NCBI RefSeq assembly: GCF_001570765.1 | Contig: NZ_BCSH01000010.1 | Coordinates: 1-36,094 of the forward strand | DNA length: 36,094 nt | Origin: Nocardiopsis listeri NBRC 13360 | GTDB lineage: Bacteria > Actinomycetota > Actinomycetes > Streptosporangiales > Streptosporangiaceae | Direction of reading: 5' to 3' | Shown here: positions 1-8,682 of the stretch, piece by piece | Layout of the letters: every line of letters begins with the position of its first letter | Position numbering within the stretch: the first letter of the stretch is position 1 | Made by a program: the position numbers and the translations under genes | Notes under the pieces: model-generated | Told to the model about the DNA's origin: nothing | The model's input: the letters and a program-made list of their open reading frames with translations, nothing else | Database searches by the model: none

Positions 1-73
1 GCCCCACCCACACACCCAAGCGATGCCCAACAACCAGCCATCTCCGCCCCTTGGAATTACTCATCTAGCGGGC

Positions 74-96
74 CCTTTCCGGGCACACCCGGAAGG
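74..96 (-). terminator. Possible terminator after the AI-2E family gene
   Basis: A GC-rich inverted repeat (CCTTTCCGGG, then CACA, then CCCGGAAGG, with a one-base bulge) lies about 80 bases past the stop of the minus-strand gene ending at 174. There is no T tract, which is common for actinobacterial terminators. I see no gene in bases 1-173. Confidence 0.45.
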
Positions 97-173
97 CACA
101 CGGCGGCGGAGGGCCCGGGTCGCATCGGGACCGTGCCCTCCTTCCCAACTCCACACCCCTCCTCCACTCCAGC

Positions 174-1343
174 TCAGCGCCGTTCCAGACGGGGGAAGAC
201 CACCTTCTTCAGCACCAGGGTGAGCGCGGCCACGGTGGGGATGGCCAACAGCGCCCCGACCAGACCGAGCAGCGCACCACCGACCAAGGCGGCGGTGATG
301 TTGGCCGTCGGAGCCACGTCCACGGCGTGCCGCATCACCCGGGGAGAGATCACGTAGCTTTCGATCTGCTGATAGACGAGGAAGAAGACCAGGGTGATCA
401 GTCCCAGCCAGAGGTCACTCACCCCCACCGCAAGGGCGGCTGCGAGGGCACCGATGCTGGTGCCCACCAAAGGGATCAACGCGGTGACGGCGACCACCAG
501 GGCCAGGGTGAGGGCGTAGGCCGAACCGATCGCCCACAGGAAGAAGAACGCCACGACCCCGCCGAAGGCGGCCACCACCAACTGTCCGGCGATGAACGCC
601 CCGATGCGCCGAACGATCTCGTCACCGATCTCACGGACCCCGCCACGGCGCGAACGCGGTACGAACCGGTAGGAGACGTCCATCATGCCGGGCAGCGAGG
701 CCATGAAGAACAAGGTCAGGATGAACACCGTGGAGAGGGCGAACAACCAGTTGAACACCACCTGGCCCACTCCGACCAGGCCACCGAAGATCCGCTGCCC
801 GAAATCGCCCCCGGTGACGACTCCCTCCAGGCGTTCCAACACGTTGTAGCGGTGGTCCACCTCGTGGAAGAACGCCGTGTTCCGCAGGTGGTCGATGGCA
901 CCGGGCAGAGCGGAGACGAAACCGCTCACCTGCTCGGTCAGCGGCGGCACGATGGCCCATGTGAACACCGCCACGAAGGCCAGCAGGGCCAGGCACACGG
1001 TGACGATCGCCGCCCAACGGGGCATCCGCAGCCTGTGACGAAGGAGTTCGATGACCGGGTTCAGGCCGACCGCGAGGAAGAGGGCCACCAGGATGTAGAT
1101 GAACACCGCCCGTGCCCCGGTCAGGGCCTCTACCAGCAACCAGGCGCTGAGGACTCCGAGTGCCCCGACGAACCCGACGACGAAGTAGTTGGGACGTTGT
1201 GCCCCTCCGCCGGAGGGTCCGGCGGAGGGATCTGTTCCGTTCCCCCCACCGGTGGCCCCGGGTTCAGGTTCGGCCTTCGGGCCCTCCCGTGGTCCCCCTG
1301 CCGGTGCTCCGGTCGCGCCCGTGGCCGGGGCGTCGACGCTCAT
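174..1343 (-). CDS. AI-2E family transporter (PF01594)
   Basis: A 389-residue integral membrane protein of the AI-2E/YdiK-PerM family, which export or exchange small solutes; the substrate here is unknown. A Pro/Gly-rich disordered N-terminus (residues 1-50) is followed by membrane segments near 52-74, 79-100 and 110-132. A long loop (about 135-190) comes next, then further segments near 195-216, 248-272, 277-296, 310-327 and 350-380. The family signature is visible as YQQIESYVISPRVM at 324-337. The ATG overlaps the stop of the sensor kinase upstream by four bases (ATGA), so the two are translationally coupled. That suggests the kinase and transporter work on the same envelope signal, but this is inference. 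A second family member lies at 11894. Confidence 0.9.
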   Translation of the reverse strand: MSVDAPATGATGAPAGGPREGPKAEPEPGATGGGNGTDPSAGPSGGGAQRPNYFVVGFVGALGVLSAWLLVEALTGARAVFIYILVALFLAVGLNPVIELLRHRLRMPRWAAIVTVCLALLAFVAVFTWAIVPPLTEQVSGFVSALPGAIDHLRNTAFFHEVDHRYNVLERLEGVVTGGDFGQRIFGGLVGVGQVVFNWLFALSTVFILTLFFMASLPGMMDVSYRFVPRSRRGGVREIGDEIVRRIGAFIAGQLVVAAFGGVVAFFFLWAIGSAYALTLALVVAVTALIPLVGTSIGALAAALAVGVSDLWLGLITLVFFLVYQQIESYVISPRVMRHAVDVAPTANITAALVGGALLGLVGALLAIPTVAALTLVLKKVVFPRLERR

Positions 1344-2797
1344 GTGTTCTGCTCCGACTCGTCCTCGTCGTCCAGTTCATCGGGGAGGCGCAGGGTGAAC
1401 AGGGCACCGCCGAGCAGGTCGCTGTGGCCCGCCACGAGTGTGCCGCCGTAGGCGTGCACGATCTCCCGGGAGATGGCCAGCCCGAGGCCACTGCCGCCCG
1501 GGTCGAGCTCCTTGGAGTCGGGCAGTCGGGAGAAGCGTTCGAAGACGCGTTCGCGGTCCTTGACCGGGATCCCCGCTCCGTCGTCGTGGACCTCCAGAAC
1601 CGCGGCCCCTTTGCCGTGCCCGACGATGATGTCGATACGGCTGTGGGCGTGGCGCTCTGCGTTGGCGACGAGGTTGGTCAACACCCGCACCAGGCGCAAC
1701 CTGTTGACCACGACGTGGACGGGTTCGGATGCGTGCACGCGCACCTGTGTGTGCCGGTGCGGGTCGGTGAACTCCTCCCGCACCAGGGCTCCCAGTTCGA
1801 GGCGTTCGCGGATCATGGCCACGTCGGTGTCCATCCGGGCCAGTTCCAGCAGGTCGGTGACGATGTTCTCCAACCGTTCGGTGTCGGAGAGCAGACCGTT
1901 GAGCAAGCGTTCGCGGGCGCGCTGGTCGGGTTCGGGGTCGGAGAGTTCGACCTCCAGTTTGGTCCGCATACCGGCTATGGGATTGCGCAGCTCGTGGGAG
2001 GCGTCGGAGACGAAGCGTCTCTGCCGGACCATCGCATCCTCCAGCCGTCCGAGGGTGGAGTTGGCGGTGCGCGCCAGGTGGGCGATCTCGTCGTCGCTGC
2101 GGGGAACGGGGAGCCTGCGGTGCAGATCGCTGACCGAGATCCGGTCCATCTCGGCGCTGATCATCTCGACCGGACGTAGCGCCCGTCCCACCCCGTACCA
2201 GAGGATCAGGGCGGTGCCCACGAGCAGGACGACCGCCATCCCGGTCAGGGCGGATTCGAGCGTGTGCTGCATGAGCACCTGGGGGGTACGGGTCGCGGCG
2301 AGCACGATCACGTCACCATAGGCGGAGTCGGTGACGGTGTAGCCCACCACCTGGAAGCAGTCGTCGGGTTCGGTCCCCGCCGCCTCATCACAAACGACCG
2401 TATCCATGCGGAAGTCGTGCTCGGCCGGTTCCCGGTCGGTCAGGGCAGGCAGGTCCCTCACCGCGGCGCTGGAGGCGAGGACCTCGTGGCTCTCCCGGTC
2501 GACGATCTGCAACCGCAGGATCGGTTCGGCGTCGGGGATGTAGGAGTCGTAACGGTCCGTCATGATGTGCTCGACGACGGCACGCGCCGCCTCCGCCGCC
2601 CGGTCGCTCAACTGGTTCTGTACCACTTCCCGGAGGAACAGGAAGGAACCCACCGAGATGGCCAGTACGACCAGGGTCAGTATGGTCGTGGCCCAAACCG
2701 TCACCCGGGCTCGGATGGAACGGGGGCGCGGCCATCGCCACCTTTTCCGTTGCCGTTCCTGGGGTTCTGACACGCACTCATTGTCACCCAGTGTCAT
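1340..2797 (-). CDS. Sensor histidine kinase (HAMP, HisKA, HATPase), no adjacent response regulator
   Basis: A 485-residue two-component sensor in the cytoplasmic membrane. After a basic N-terminus it has a first membrane helix at about 32-55, an extracellular sensor region of about 125 residues, a second helix at about 184-205, then HAMP. HisKA follows with SDASHELRNP, phospho-acceptor His268, then the HATPase domain: N box around Asn375, DDGAGI at 405-410 and GGSGLGL at 434-440. The sensor region contains Cys136 and Cys147, which could form a disulfide. No response regulator is adjacent: the upstream gene encodes a TIGR03943 protein and the downstream gene an AI-2E transporter joined by an ATGA overlap. 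The ATG at 2797 lacks a clear ribosome site; a GTG at 2773 is an alternative start. Ligand unknown. Confidence 0.92.
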   Translation of the reverse strand: MTLGDNECVSEPQERQRKRWRWPRPRSIRARVTVWATTILTLVVLAISVGSFLFLREVVQNQLSDRAAEAARAVVEHIMTDRYDSYIPDAEPILRLQIVDRESHEVLASSAAVRDLPALTDREPAEHDFRMDTVVCDEAAGTEPDDCFQVVGYTVTDSAYGDVIVLAATRTPQVLMQHTLESALTGMAVVLLVGTALILWYGVGRALRPVEMISAEMDRISVSDLHRRLPVPRSDDEIAHLARTANSTLGRLEDAMVRQRRFVSDASHELRNPIAGMRTKLEVELSDPEPDQRARERLLNGLLSDTERLENIVTDLLELARMDTDVAMIRERLELGALVREEFTDPHRHTQVRVHASEPVHVVVNRLRLVRVLTNLVANAERHAHSRIDIIVGHGKGAAVLEVHDDGAGIPVKDRERVFERFSRLPDSKELDPGGSGLGLAISREIVHAYGGTLVAGHSDLLGGALFTLRLPDELDDEDESEQNT

Positions 2798-2863
2798 CCC
2801 AAAACCGAGAACTGGCGACGGTGTGGCGGGACCGAGGCCCCGACCGGCCGAAGGTCCCGGCCC

Positions 2864-3652
2864 TTACTCGTAGGGGTCCGGTGGGTCGGTGACCTCTTCC
2901 ATCCCCTCGATGGCGAACTCGTGCTCGGAGACGTCGTACAGGTCACCCTCGGGCTCCACCCAGGTGCCCTGGACCGTCCACCAACTGTCCGCCTCGGGCG
3001 CCGGCCGATCGGTGATGAGGACCTTGTTGACCACGGCGTCCGCCGCACAGCAGGCCATTTGGAGTCGGGCCAGGTACCAGCCCTCGCCCTCTTCGTTGGG
3101 GACGGCGAACCCGGTCAGCTCGATCTCACGGTCGGCCATCTCACGTTCCTCGTCGATCCAGGCCCGCATCACGAACGCCTGGATGTCGAGTTGGACCGTC
3201 TCCCCCGGTTCCGCTTCGGAGAGGGCATCGTTGAACTTGGAGTTGCCGCCCTCGTCCCGGGGTGGTGGACCCGTCGAACCACTCGTACTCTCCACCGTGT
3301 ACGAACCCAGGGCCGGCGGGGCGACCACGAAGACCGCCGACACCGGGAGCAGAAGCAACCAGGCCACCCAGGGGGCGCGAGAGTGGTCGTGGCCGTGGCC
3401 GTCTCCCTGTTCCGACGTGCTCGCCTCGGCCGTGACGGGGGTGGTCTCCTCTTCGTCCGAGACATCCCCACCCCCGCGGACCTCGGCCACGATGACCAGG
3501 ACACCGAGCCCGACCATGACGATCCCCGCGGCGATCAGGAAGGGCCCGAAACCCGCCTTGACCCAGTTCAGGTACAGGTCGGTGGGCACTGTGCTGGTCA
3601 GCGCGGCGACGCCGAGCAGTACGAGGGTGAATCCCTGCGCGATGCGGTTCAC
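2864..3652 (-). CDS. TIGR03943 family protein (DUF1980), permease partner
   Basis: A 262-residue membrane-anchored protein. Two N-terminal helices (about 5-24 and 34-57) are followed by an acidic linker with a His-rich patch (HGHDH, 86-90), a third helix (about 94-112) and an extracytoplasmic domain. That domain carries the conserved MACCAADA segment with Cys201-Cys202. The family is known as the companion of ArsP_1/DUF318 permeases (YcgQ beside YcgR in Bacillus), often near zinc-response genes. Start chosen as the GTG at 3652, whose GTGA overlaps the stop of the permease by four bases; a longer frame upstream lies antisense-like inside the permease gene and is not real. The Cys-Cys and His-rich motifs fit metal binding, but the cargo is not demonstrated. 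The gap to the kinase gene is 66 bases, so read-through is possible. Confidence 0.85.
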   Translation of the reverse strand: MNRIAQGFTLVLLGVAALTSTVPTDLYLNWVKAGFGPFLIAAGIVMVGLGVLVIVAEVRGGGDVSDEEETTPVTAEASTSEQGDGHGHDHSRAPWVAWLLLLPVSAVFVVAPPALGSYTVESTSGSTGPPPRDEGGNSKFNDALSEAEPGETVQLDIQAFVMRAWIDEEREMADREIELTGFAVPNEEGEGWYLARLQMACCAADAVVNKVLITDRPAPEADSWWTVQGTWVEPEGDLYDVSEHEFAIEGMEEVTDPPDPYE

Positions 3653-4719
3653 AGGATCAAGGCTCCGATCAGGAACGTGCTGATGAGACCGACCGCCAGA
3701 GACAGAGGGGCGAAGCGGGCGACGAAGCGCCAGCCGAACACGCCCGCCTGCATCGCGATGAGCTTCAGGTCGACGATGGGGCCGATGACCATGAACGCGA
3801 GCTTGGCGGTGGGCGAGAAGTCGGTGAGACTGACCGCGACGAAGGCGTCGGCCTCCGAACAGATGGACAGCAGGATGGCCAGCACGGCGAGCACCAGCAC
3901 CGAGACGATGGGTGCCTCGGCCACCGTCAACAGCCATTCGCGAGGCACCATCACGTTGAGCGTGGCCGCCGCGAGGGCACCGACCACCAGGTATCCGCCG
4001 GCGTGCATGATGTCGTGCAGCATCGACTCGCGAAAGACCCGCCACTTGGAGGCGTCCGGGTCGTGGGACTGCGAGGGCAGGCGCAGCCAGTCGGTGCGAC
4101 CGAACCTCACCCAGACCCAACCGATGACCACCGAAGCCAGCAGGGAGGCCGTGAAGCGGGCGAGCACCATCTCCGGCTGTCCGGCGAAGGCCACCGCGGT
4201 GGCGATCATGACGATCGGGTTGATGGAGGGCGCCGCGAGCAGGAAGGTCAACGCCGCCGCAGGCGCCACCCCCCGCTTGATGAGGCTGCCGGCGATGGGC
4301 ACGGACGCACACTCACACCCTGGTAGCAAGGCGCCGGAGGCACCCGCCACGGGGACGGCGTGGCTCGCCTTGCTCGGGATGAACCGCCGGTAGACCGAGG
4401 TCGGCACGAACGCGACCAGGGCGGCGGACAGGGCCACCCCGAAGACCAGGAAGGGCATGGCCTGGAAGCTGATGGCCGTGAAGATGGTGGCCCAGGCCAG
4501 GAAGGCCTGGCCGGTCAGGTCGTCGGAGAGCCACGCGTGGCCGAAGGCCATCGCGGTGATGATCAAGGCGAAGAGCCAGACCGTGCCGGTCCTGCGTGCT
4601 CCGGGCCGCCTTCCCCAGTCGGCGGGGGGCAGTTCGTCTCCGCGGTCGTCCCAGCCGTCGGCAAGGGAATCGCCGAGAGAGGAGGACGGGGCGGAGTCAT
4701 GTGTGGTCCGTTCGGACAC
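3649..4719 (-). CDS. Permease of the ArsP_1/DUF318 (YraQ/YcgR) family
   Basis: A 356-residue integral membrane protein with a hydrophilic N-terminus of about 45 residues and about eight helices. Family hallmarks are GALLPGCECASVPIAG, then FLLAAPSINPIVMIAT in the first half, and SICSEADAFVA in the second half. The cysteines in these motifs are typical of the family. Some relatives export organoarsenicals, while those paired with TIGR03943 proteins, as here, are associated with zinc or metal homeostasis. Start chosen as the GTG at 4719 because GGAG stands seven bases upstream; an in-frame ATG at 4758 overlaps the promoter and would put the operator next to the start codon. It is the first gene of the unit and is preceded by a Zur-like operator at 4765-4779. 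Confidence 0.88.
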   Translation of the reverse strand: MSERTTHDSAPSSSLGDSLADGWDDRGDELPPADWGRRPGARRTGTVWLFALIITAMAFGHAWLSDDLTGQAFLAWATIFTAISFQAMPFLVFGVALSAALVAFVPTSVYRRFIPSKASHAVPVAGASGALLPGCECASVPIAGSLIKRGVAPAAALTFLLAAPSINPIVMIATAVAFAGQPEMVLARFTASLLASVVIGWVWVRFGRTDWLRLPSQSHDPDASKWRVFRESMLHDIMHAGGYLVVGALAAATLNVMVPREWLLTVAEAPIVSVLVLAVLAILLSICSEADAFVAVSLTDFSPTAKLAFMVIGPIVDLKLIAMQAGVFGWRFVARFAPLSLAVGLISTFLIGALIL

Positions 4720-4756
4720 GGGTGTACTCCGTGAGGTTCGGTCGGGAACTACCCGC

Positions 4757-4779
4757 ATGGTAACCGAAAACCGTTTTCG
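4757..4779 (-). promoter_or_regulatory. Candidate promoter with Zur-like operator
   Basis: Bases 4765-4779 form a perfect 7-1-7 inverted repeat, CGAAAAC C GTTTTCG. Its layout and core (GAAAAC, one base, GTTTTC) match the Zur boxes known from actinobacteria. On the minus strand it is followed two bases later by TACCAT (4762-4757), a good -10 of the TANNNT type, so a bound repressor would cover the -35/-10 interval. The distance to the chosen GTG start is about 45 bases. That Zur is the protein that binds is inference; no zur gene is in the window. Confidence 0.65.
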
Positions 4780-4994
4780 TTCGCGCGGGCGACGACGAAC
4801 CTGTGGATGGATGTGCCCGGGCCAAGACCACATGGGCGAGAACGACGCCGTCCTCTGGTCGGGACCATGCCGGCCTTCAGCGCCCACGCCGTCGGGTTCG
4901 TGGCCCGGCCCCGGGCGGCGTGTGGTCCGAGGGGATCCAGGACACCGACCTGGCCGCCGTGCCCAAGGGCGGTGGTCTCGCCCCCGGCGTCTGA

Positions 4995-6548
4995 TCAGTC
5001 CTTCGTTTCCGGGCCCCGGTCGTCCTCACGGCCGGGGCCCTCGTCGTCCCCGGTTTCTCGATCTCCGGTCTCCTGGTCGTCGCTCTCCTCGCCGGGCTCC
5101 CGCCCATCCGCCGAATCCCCCGACACCGGACCCCAGGCGGTGACGTTCTGCAGGTCCGGCATCTTGGCCAGGGAGAACTGTGGGTCCAGGCCGTATCGCA
5201 GTTGTCGGCTGTAGTCGGCGAGCAGACGGAAGACGACGGTGGACAACGGGGCGATGGCCAACAGGTTGACCGTGGCCATGACACCCATGGAGATGTCGGC
5301 GAGGGTCCAGATGACGGTCAGCGGGGCGACGGAACCGAGGAAGACCGCGACCAGGACCGCCGAACGGAAGTAGGTCATGTGGTTGGATTCGGCGTCCAGG
5401 AACTGCAGGTTGGACTCGCCGTAGTAGTAGTTGCCCAGGACCGACGTCCACGCCAGCAGGAACATGATGATGGTGAGCGCGTGGACGGACCAGCCACCCA
5501 GCGAACTCTCCAGAGCGGTCTGGGCCACCTCGACGGGCGGGACGTCGGGGTCGAACTCGGTCCCGTACAGCAGCACGATGAACGCGGTCACCGAACAGAC
5601 CAACCAGGTGTCGAAGTACACGCCCAGGGTCTGGACCAGGCCCTGCTTGGCCGGATGGGACACCGACGCCGCCGCACCGGCGTTGGGAGCCGACCCCAGA
5701 CCCGCCTCGTTGGAGAACATTCCGCGCCGCATCCCCCACAGGATGGCGGTACCCGCACCACCCGCCGCGACCTCGCGCAGGCCGAAGGCGTGGCCGAAGA
5801 TGGCACCGAAGACGTCCGGGACGGCCTGGATGTTGATGATCACCACGGCGACGCCGAGCAGGATGTAGAGGATCGCCATCAGCGGGACGAGGGCCTGGGC
5901 GACGGTGGCGATCCGGCGCACACCACCGAAGATGACCGCGGCGGTGATGGCGACCAGGACCAGGCCCACGGCCACGTCGAGGATCCACCCCCCGTCCCCG
6001 CCGAGGGCGCCCACCGAGGTGCCGATCGCACCGGTGATGCTGTTGGACTGGACGGAGTTGAATACGAGACTGAACGTCACGGTGATGATGACGGCGAAGA
6101 GCGCGCCCATCCACCGTCGGTTCAACCCGTGGAGCATGTAGTAGGCGGGGCCCCCACGGAATCCGGTTGCGGTACGCACTTTGTACAGCTGGGCGAGGGT
6201 GGACTCCACGAAGGAGGCCGCCCCGAGGACGCCGGCCATCAACCACATCCAGAACACGGCTCCGGGCCCGCCCAGCATGATCGCCAGGGTGACGCCGACG
6301 ATGTTGCCGGTGCCCACGCGGGAGGCCGCGGAGAGCGCGAAGGCCTGGAAGGCGGAGATCTCCCTACCGCCGTCCGGAGCGGTCCCGGGGCTGCTGCGCA
6401 TGACACGGAACATCTCGGGTAGCAGCCGGACCTGGACGAACCCCGAGCGCACCGTGAAGTAGACGGCCAGGATGACCAACAGCGGAATGACGAAGAAGGT
6501 CCAAAAGGCGTCGTTGAGGGCGACGAGAGCGTTGTTGAGGACGGTCAC
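4995..6548 (-). CDS. Sodium:alanine/glycine symporter (AGCS family)
   Basis: A 517-residue secondary transporter of the AGCS family, importing alanine or glycine with sodium through the cytoplasmic membrane. The signature GMRRGMFSNEAGLGSAPNAG lies in the middle, and SRVGTGNIVGVTLAI in the first third is also typical. About ten or eleven hydrophobic segments are visible. The C-terminal 60 residues are an acidic, disordered tail rich in Gly, Asp and Glu, an extension over the usual family length. Start chosen as the GTG at 6548, which has AAGGGG five bases upstream and starts directly before the first helix; an ATG at 6689 would add a charged stretch with no homology that I recognise. It is a single gene with a terminator of the helicase upstream. 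Confidence 0.92.
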   Translation of the reverse strand: MTVLNNALVALNDAFWTFFVIPLLVILAVYFTVRSGFVQVRLLPEMFRVMRSSPGTAPDGGREISAFQAFALSAASRVGTGNIVGVTLAIMLGGPGAVFWMWLMAGVLGAASFVESTLAQLYKVRTATGFRGGPAYYMLHGLNRRWMGALFAVIITVTFSLVFNSVQSNSITGAIGTSVGALGGDGGWILDVAVGLVLVAITAAVIFGGVRRIATVAQALVPLMAILYILLGVAVVIINIQAVPDVFGAIFGHAFGLREVAAGGAGTAILWGMRRGMFSNEAGLGSAPNAGAAASVSHPAKQGLVQTLGVYFDTWLVCSVTAFIVLLYGTEFDPDVPPVEVAQTALESSLGGWSVHALTIIMFLLAWTSVLGNYYYGESNLQFLDAESNHMTYFRSAVLVAVFLGSVAPLTVIWTLADISMGVMATVNLLAIAPLSTVVFRLLADYSRQLRYGLDPQFSLAKMPDLQNVTAWGPVSGDSADGREPGEESDDQETGDRETGDDEGPGREDDRGPETKD

Positions 6549-6662
6549 GCGTTCCCCTTCAGGTGGGCGTGGTGGTCCCGAGTGCGACTTCGGGGTTTCC
6601 CGCCCACTGTGCTCTTCCGGGTGCTCGCGACTTCTCCGGGACACGCGAAGAGGTGGTAAAGG

Positions 6663-6668
6663 ACCGTA
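6663..6668 (-). promoter_or_regulatory. Possible -10 element of the symporter gene
   Basis: On the minus strand TACGGT (TANNNT) lies about 115 bases upstream of the GTG start, giving a leader of about 108 bases that includes a CCCGA/TCGGG hairpin. No convincing -35 is seen. I looked for a glycine riboswitch here and did not find its conserved cores. Confidence 0.3.
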
Positions 6669-6695
6669 AACACCCACGTTCCGGCCCATGGCGAA

Positions 6696-6729
6696 GGGGC
6701 CCGAGCCGGCGTGTGCCGGTCCGGGCCCC
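6696..6729 (-). terminator. Terminator of the helicase gene
   Basis: A strong hairpin starts 16 bases after the helicase stop. The arms GGGGCCCG and CGGGCCCC pair, then after two non-ideal pairs CCGGC pairs with GCCGG around a four-base loop (GTGT). There is no T tract. Confidence 0.7.
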
Positions 6730-6744
6730 TCGTTCGTTCAGCCT

Positions 6745-8343
6745 CTAGCGCTGGGGAGCGGAATCGAAGCGCTCACCGCGGCGGGGGCCACCCCCACCGC
6801 GACGGTCACCACGGAACCCGCCACGGGGGCCGCCGCCACCGCGACGGTCACCTCCGTAACCGCCCCGACGCTCGCCGCCGCCACGGTAGCCGCCGCCCTC
6901 GGAACGCTCGCCGCGGTAACCGCCTTCACGGTCGTTACGGCCACCGCCCCGGTAGCCACCGCCACCCTCGGGACGGTCACCACGGTAACCGCCTTCACGG
7001 TCGTTACGACCACCGCCCCGGTAGCCACCGCCACCCTCGGAACGGTCACCACGGTAACCGCCTCGGTAGCCACCACCGTTACCCCGGTAGCCGCCACCGC
7101 GACGGGGTCCGCCACGGCCGCGACGCTCGCGAACGGGCTCCGGCGGCTCGATCCACGGCTCCCAGGAAGGCTCCTTGGCGCCGGTCACCTCGGAGAGCAG
7201 CTCGTCTCCGGGGTTGACCAGGTGCTGCTTGGCCTCGACACCGGCGTCGCCGAGCAGGCGGCGGGCCATACGACGCTGGTTGGGCGCCACCAGGGAGACC
7301 ACCCGGCCGGAGGCACCCGCGCGAGCGGTGCGACCACCACGGTGCAGATAGTCCTTGTGTCCCGTGGGCAGGTCGACGTTGACGACCATGTCGATACCGT
7401 CGACGTGGATGCCGCGGGCGGCGACGTCGGTGGCGACCAGGGCCTGGATCTTGCCCTCACGGAACTTGGCCAGGGTGCGCGTGCGCACGCTCTGGGTCTT
7501 GCCACCGTGCAGGGACGCGCTCGGGACCCCGGCCTCGGCCAGCTGCTCGCTGATGGTGTCGGCCCGGTACTTGCTGCGCACGAACAGGAGAGTGCGGCCA
7601 TCGCGCGCGGCGATCTGGGTGACGATCTTGTTCTTGTCACGGGGCAGCACCTTGAGCAGGTGGTGCTCCATGGTGGTGACCTGGGAGACCGGCGGGTCGA
7701 CCGAGTGGGTGCGCGGCTCGTTCATGTACCTGCGCACGAGCTTGTCGACGTCACCGTCCAGCGTGGCCGAGAACAGCAGCGTCTGTCCGTCGGGGCGCAC
7801 CTGGTCCAGGAGCTCGGTGACCTGCGGCATGAAGCCCATGTCGCACATCTGGTCGGCTTCGTCCAGAACCGAGACCTCGACGTCGCCCAGGTCGCAGGCG
7901 CCCTGTTCGATGAGGTCGGTCAGACGGCCTGGGGTGGCGACGAGGATGTCGACGCCACGGCGCAGTTCGTTGATCTGGCGGGTGTAGGAACTACCACCGA
8001 CCACATCGCCCACGCGCACGCCCACGACGCGGGCGTAGCCGCGCAGGGAATCGCGCACCTGGTGGGCGAGTTCGCGGGTGGGCACCAGGATCAGGGCCCG
8101 GGGGCGGTTGGCGGCGGCGCGGCGCTCGGAGCAGCGCATCAGGACCGGCAGGCCGAAGGCCAGGGTCTTGCCCGATCCGGTGCGGCCACAGCCGAGGACG
8201 TCGCGGCCCTCGATGGCATCGGGAATGGTGGCGGCCTGGATCGGGAACGGGGTGGTCACACCGTTCTTGGCCAGCTCCTCGGCGATGTCCTTGGGCAGCC
8301 CAAGGCTGTCGAAAGCAGGCATTACGGCAGTGTCCGTCGTCAA
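6745..8343 (-). CDS. DEAD-box ATP-dependent RNA helicase with RGG/GYRG tail
   Basis: A 532-residue cytoplasmic RNA helicase that unwinds structured RNA, as in ribosome assembly, mRNA decay or cold adaptation. Motifs in order: F33-Q36 Q motif, GRTGSGKT (53-60), PTREL (88-92), TPGR (137-140), DEAD (161-164), SAT (192-194), VATDVAARG (303-311) and HRGGRTAR (334-341). From about residue 405 the chain becomes a low-complexity arginine/glycine tail of some 125 residues. Within it a 23-residue unit of the [20 protein letters not shown] type occurs twice in tandem (436-458, 459-481). Such tails bind RNA and can promote condensate formation. The start is a TTG at 8343 with AGGAAG ten bases upstream; an ATG seven codons later has no ribosome site. 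It is preceded by a 339-base leader region. Confidence 0.95.
   Translation of the reverse strand: MTTDTAVMPAFDSLGLPKDIAEELAKNGVTTPFPIQAATIPDAIEGRDVLGCGRTGSGKTLAFGLPVLMRCSERRAAANRPRALILVPTRELAHQVRDSLRGYARVVGVRVGDVVGGSSYTRQINELRRGVDILVATPGRLTDLIEQGACDLGDVEVSVLDEADQMCDMGFMPQVTELLDQVRPDGQTLLFSATLDGDVDKLVRRYMNEPRTHSVDPPVSQVTTMEHHLLKVLPRDKNKIVTQIAARDGRTLLFVRSKYRADTISEQLAEAGVPSASLHGGKTQSVRTRTLAKFREGKIQALVATDVAARGIHVDGIDMVVNVDLPTGHKDYLHRGGRTARAGASGRVVSLVAPNQRRMARRLLGDAGVEAKQHLVNPGDELLSEVTGAKEPSWEPWIEPPEPVRERRGRGGPRRGGGYRGNGGGYRGGYRGDRSEGGGGYRGGGRNDREGGYRGDRPEGGGGYRGGGRNDREGGYRGERSEGGGYRGGGERRGGYGGDRRGGGGPRGGFRGDRRGGGGPRRGERFDSAPQR
6901..7038 (-). repeat. Two tandem 69-bp units encoding the helicase RGG tail
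   Basis: Units 6970-7038 and 6901-6969 each encode 23 residues with the pattern [20 protein letters not shown] and a variable last triplet of residues. Shorter related GGYRG copies flank them. The near identity suggests recent duplication, and copy number could vary between strains. Confidence 0.75.
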
Positions 8344-8682
8344 GTGACGTGTACCTTCCTCATCGTTTGGCGGCGTTTCGAGGAAGGCTTCACGCAGTCA
8401 CAGCGGACCCAGCGAAGAAATCACACAAACGCGCCTGATCACACGCGGAAGCGACCCCTTCTCGTGTGGGGTTCGTGTGCTCTTCGGGTCAAGAGTGACG
8501 TCGACCGGGTCGACACGCTCTCCGCGTCTTGGCGGCCCGGCGCGCGCTTGTGCGCGCGGCATTGAACGACCGCTTGCAGCAGCGTACTAGAGATCATCTC
8601 CGAGCGGGGACGGGACGGGGGCATTTCCCCGGTGATACCGGTCTCCCCGCCCGCCCCGACCACAAGCGGTCGTGCTCCGGGA
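8344..8682. promoter_or_regulatory. Intergenic region: helicase leader and end of crotonase gene
   Basis: This 339-base stretch holds no convincing gene. On the minus strand it carries the helicase promoter and leader. Two hairpins are visible: GCGCGC (8542-8547) with GCGCGC (8552-8557) around TTGT, and ACCCC (8454-8458) with GGGGT (8468-8472). Long structured leaders are common for cold-induced helicases, which can autoregulate through them, but nothing here proves that. A clear -10/-35 pair could not be assigned. Confidence 0.4.

Noticed and set aside
327..1451. Long plus-strand frame opposite the AI-2E and kinase genes
   Set aside because: Composition is His/Gln/Asp/Gly-rich as expected for the antisense of GC-rich genes; the minus-strand proteins have clear domains.
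3653..4312. N-terminal extension of the TIGR03943 frame
   Set aside because: It lies inside the permease gene in another frame, is Arg/Gly/His-rich, and the GTG at 3652 gives a four-base coupling overlap.
4803..5214. Open frames between the permease promoter and the symporter
   Set aside because: No ribosome site, no recognisable domain, and Pro/Arg/Gly composition typical of GC-rich shadows.
6549..6695. Glycine riboswitch in front of the alanine/glycine symporter
   Set aside because: The conserved glycine riboswitch cores could not be found; only small hairpins are visible.
6738..7115. Ala/Val/Thr repeat protein overlapping the helicase tail in another frame
   Set aside because: It is the frame-shifted reading of the GYRG repeat DNA and has no independent start signals.
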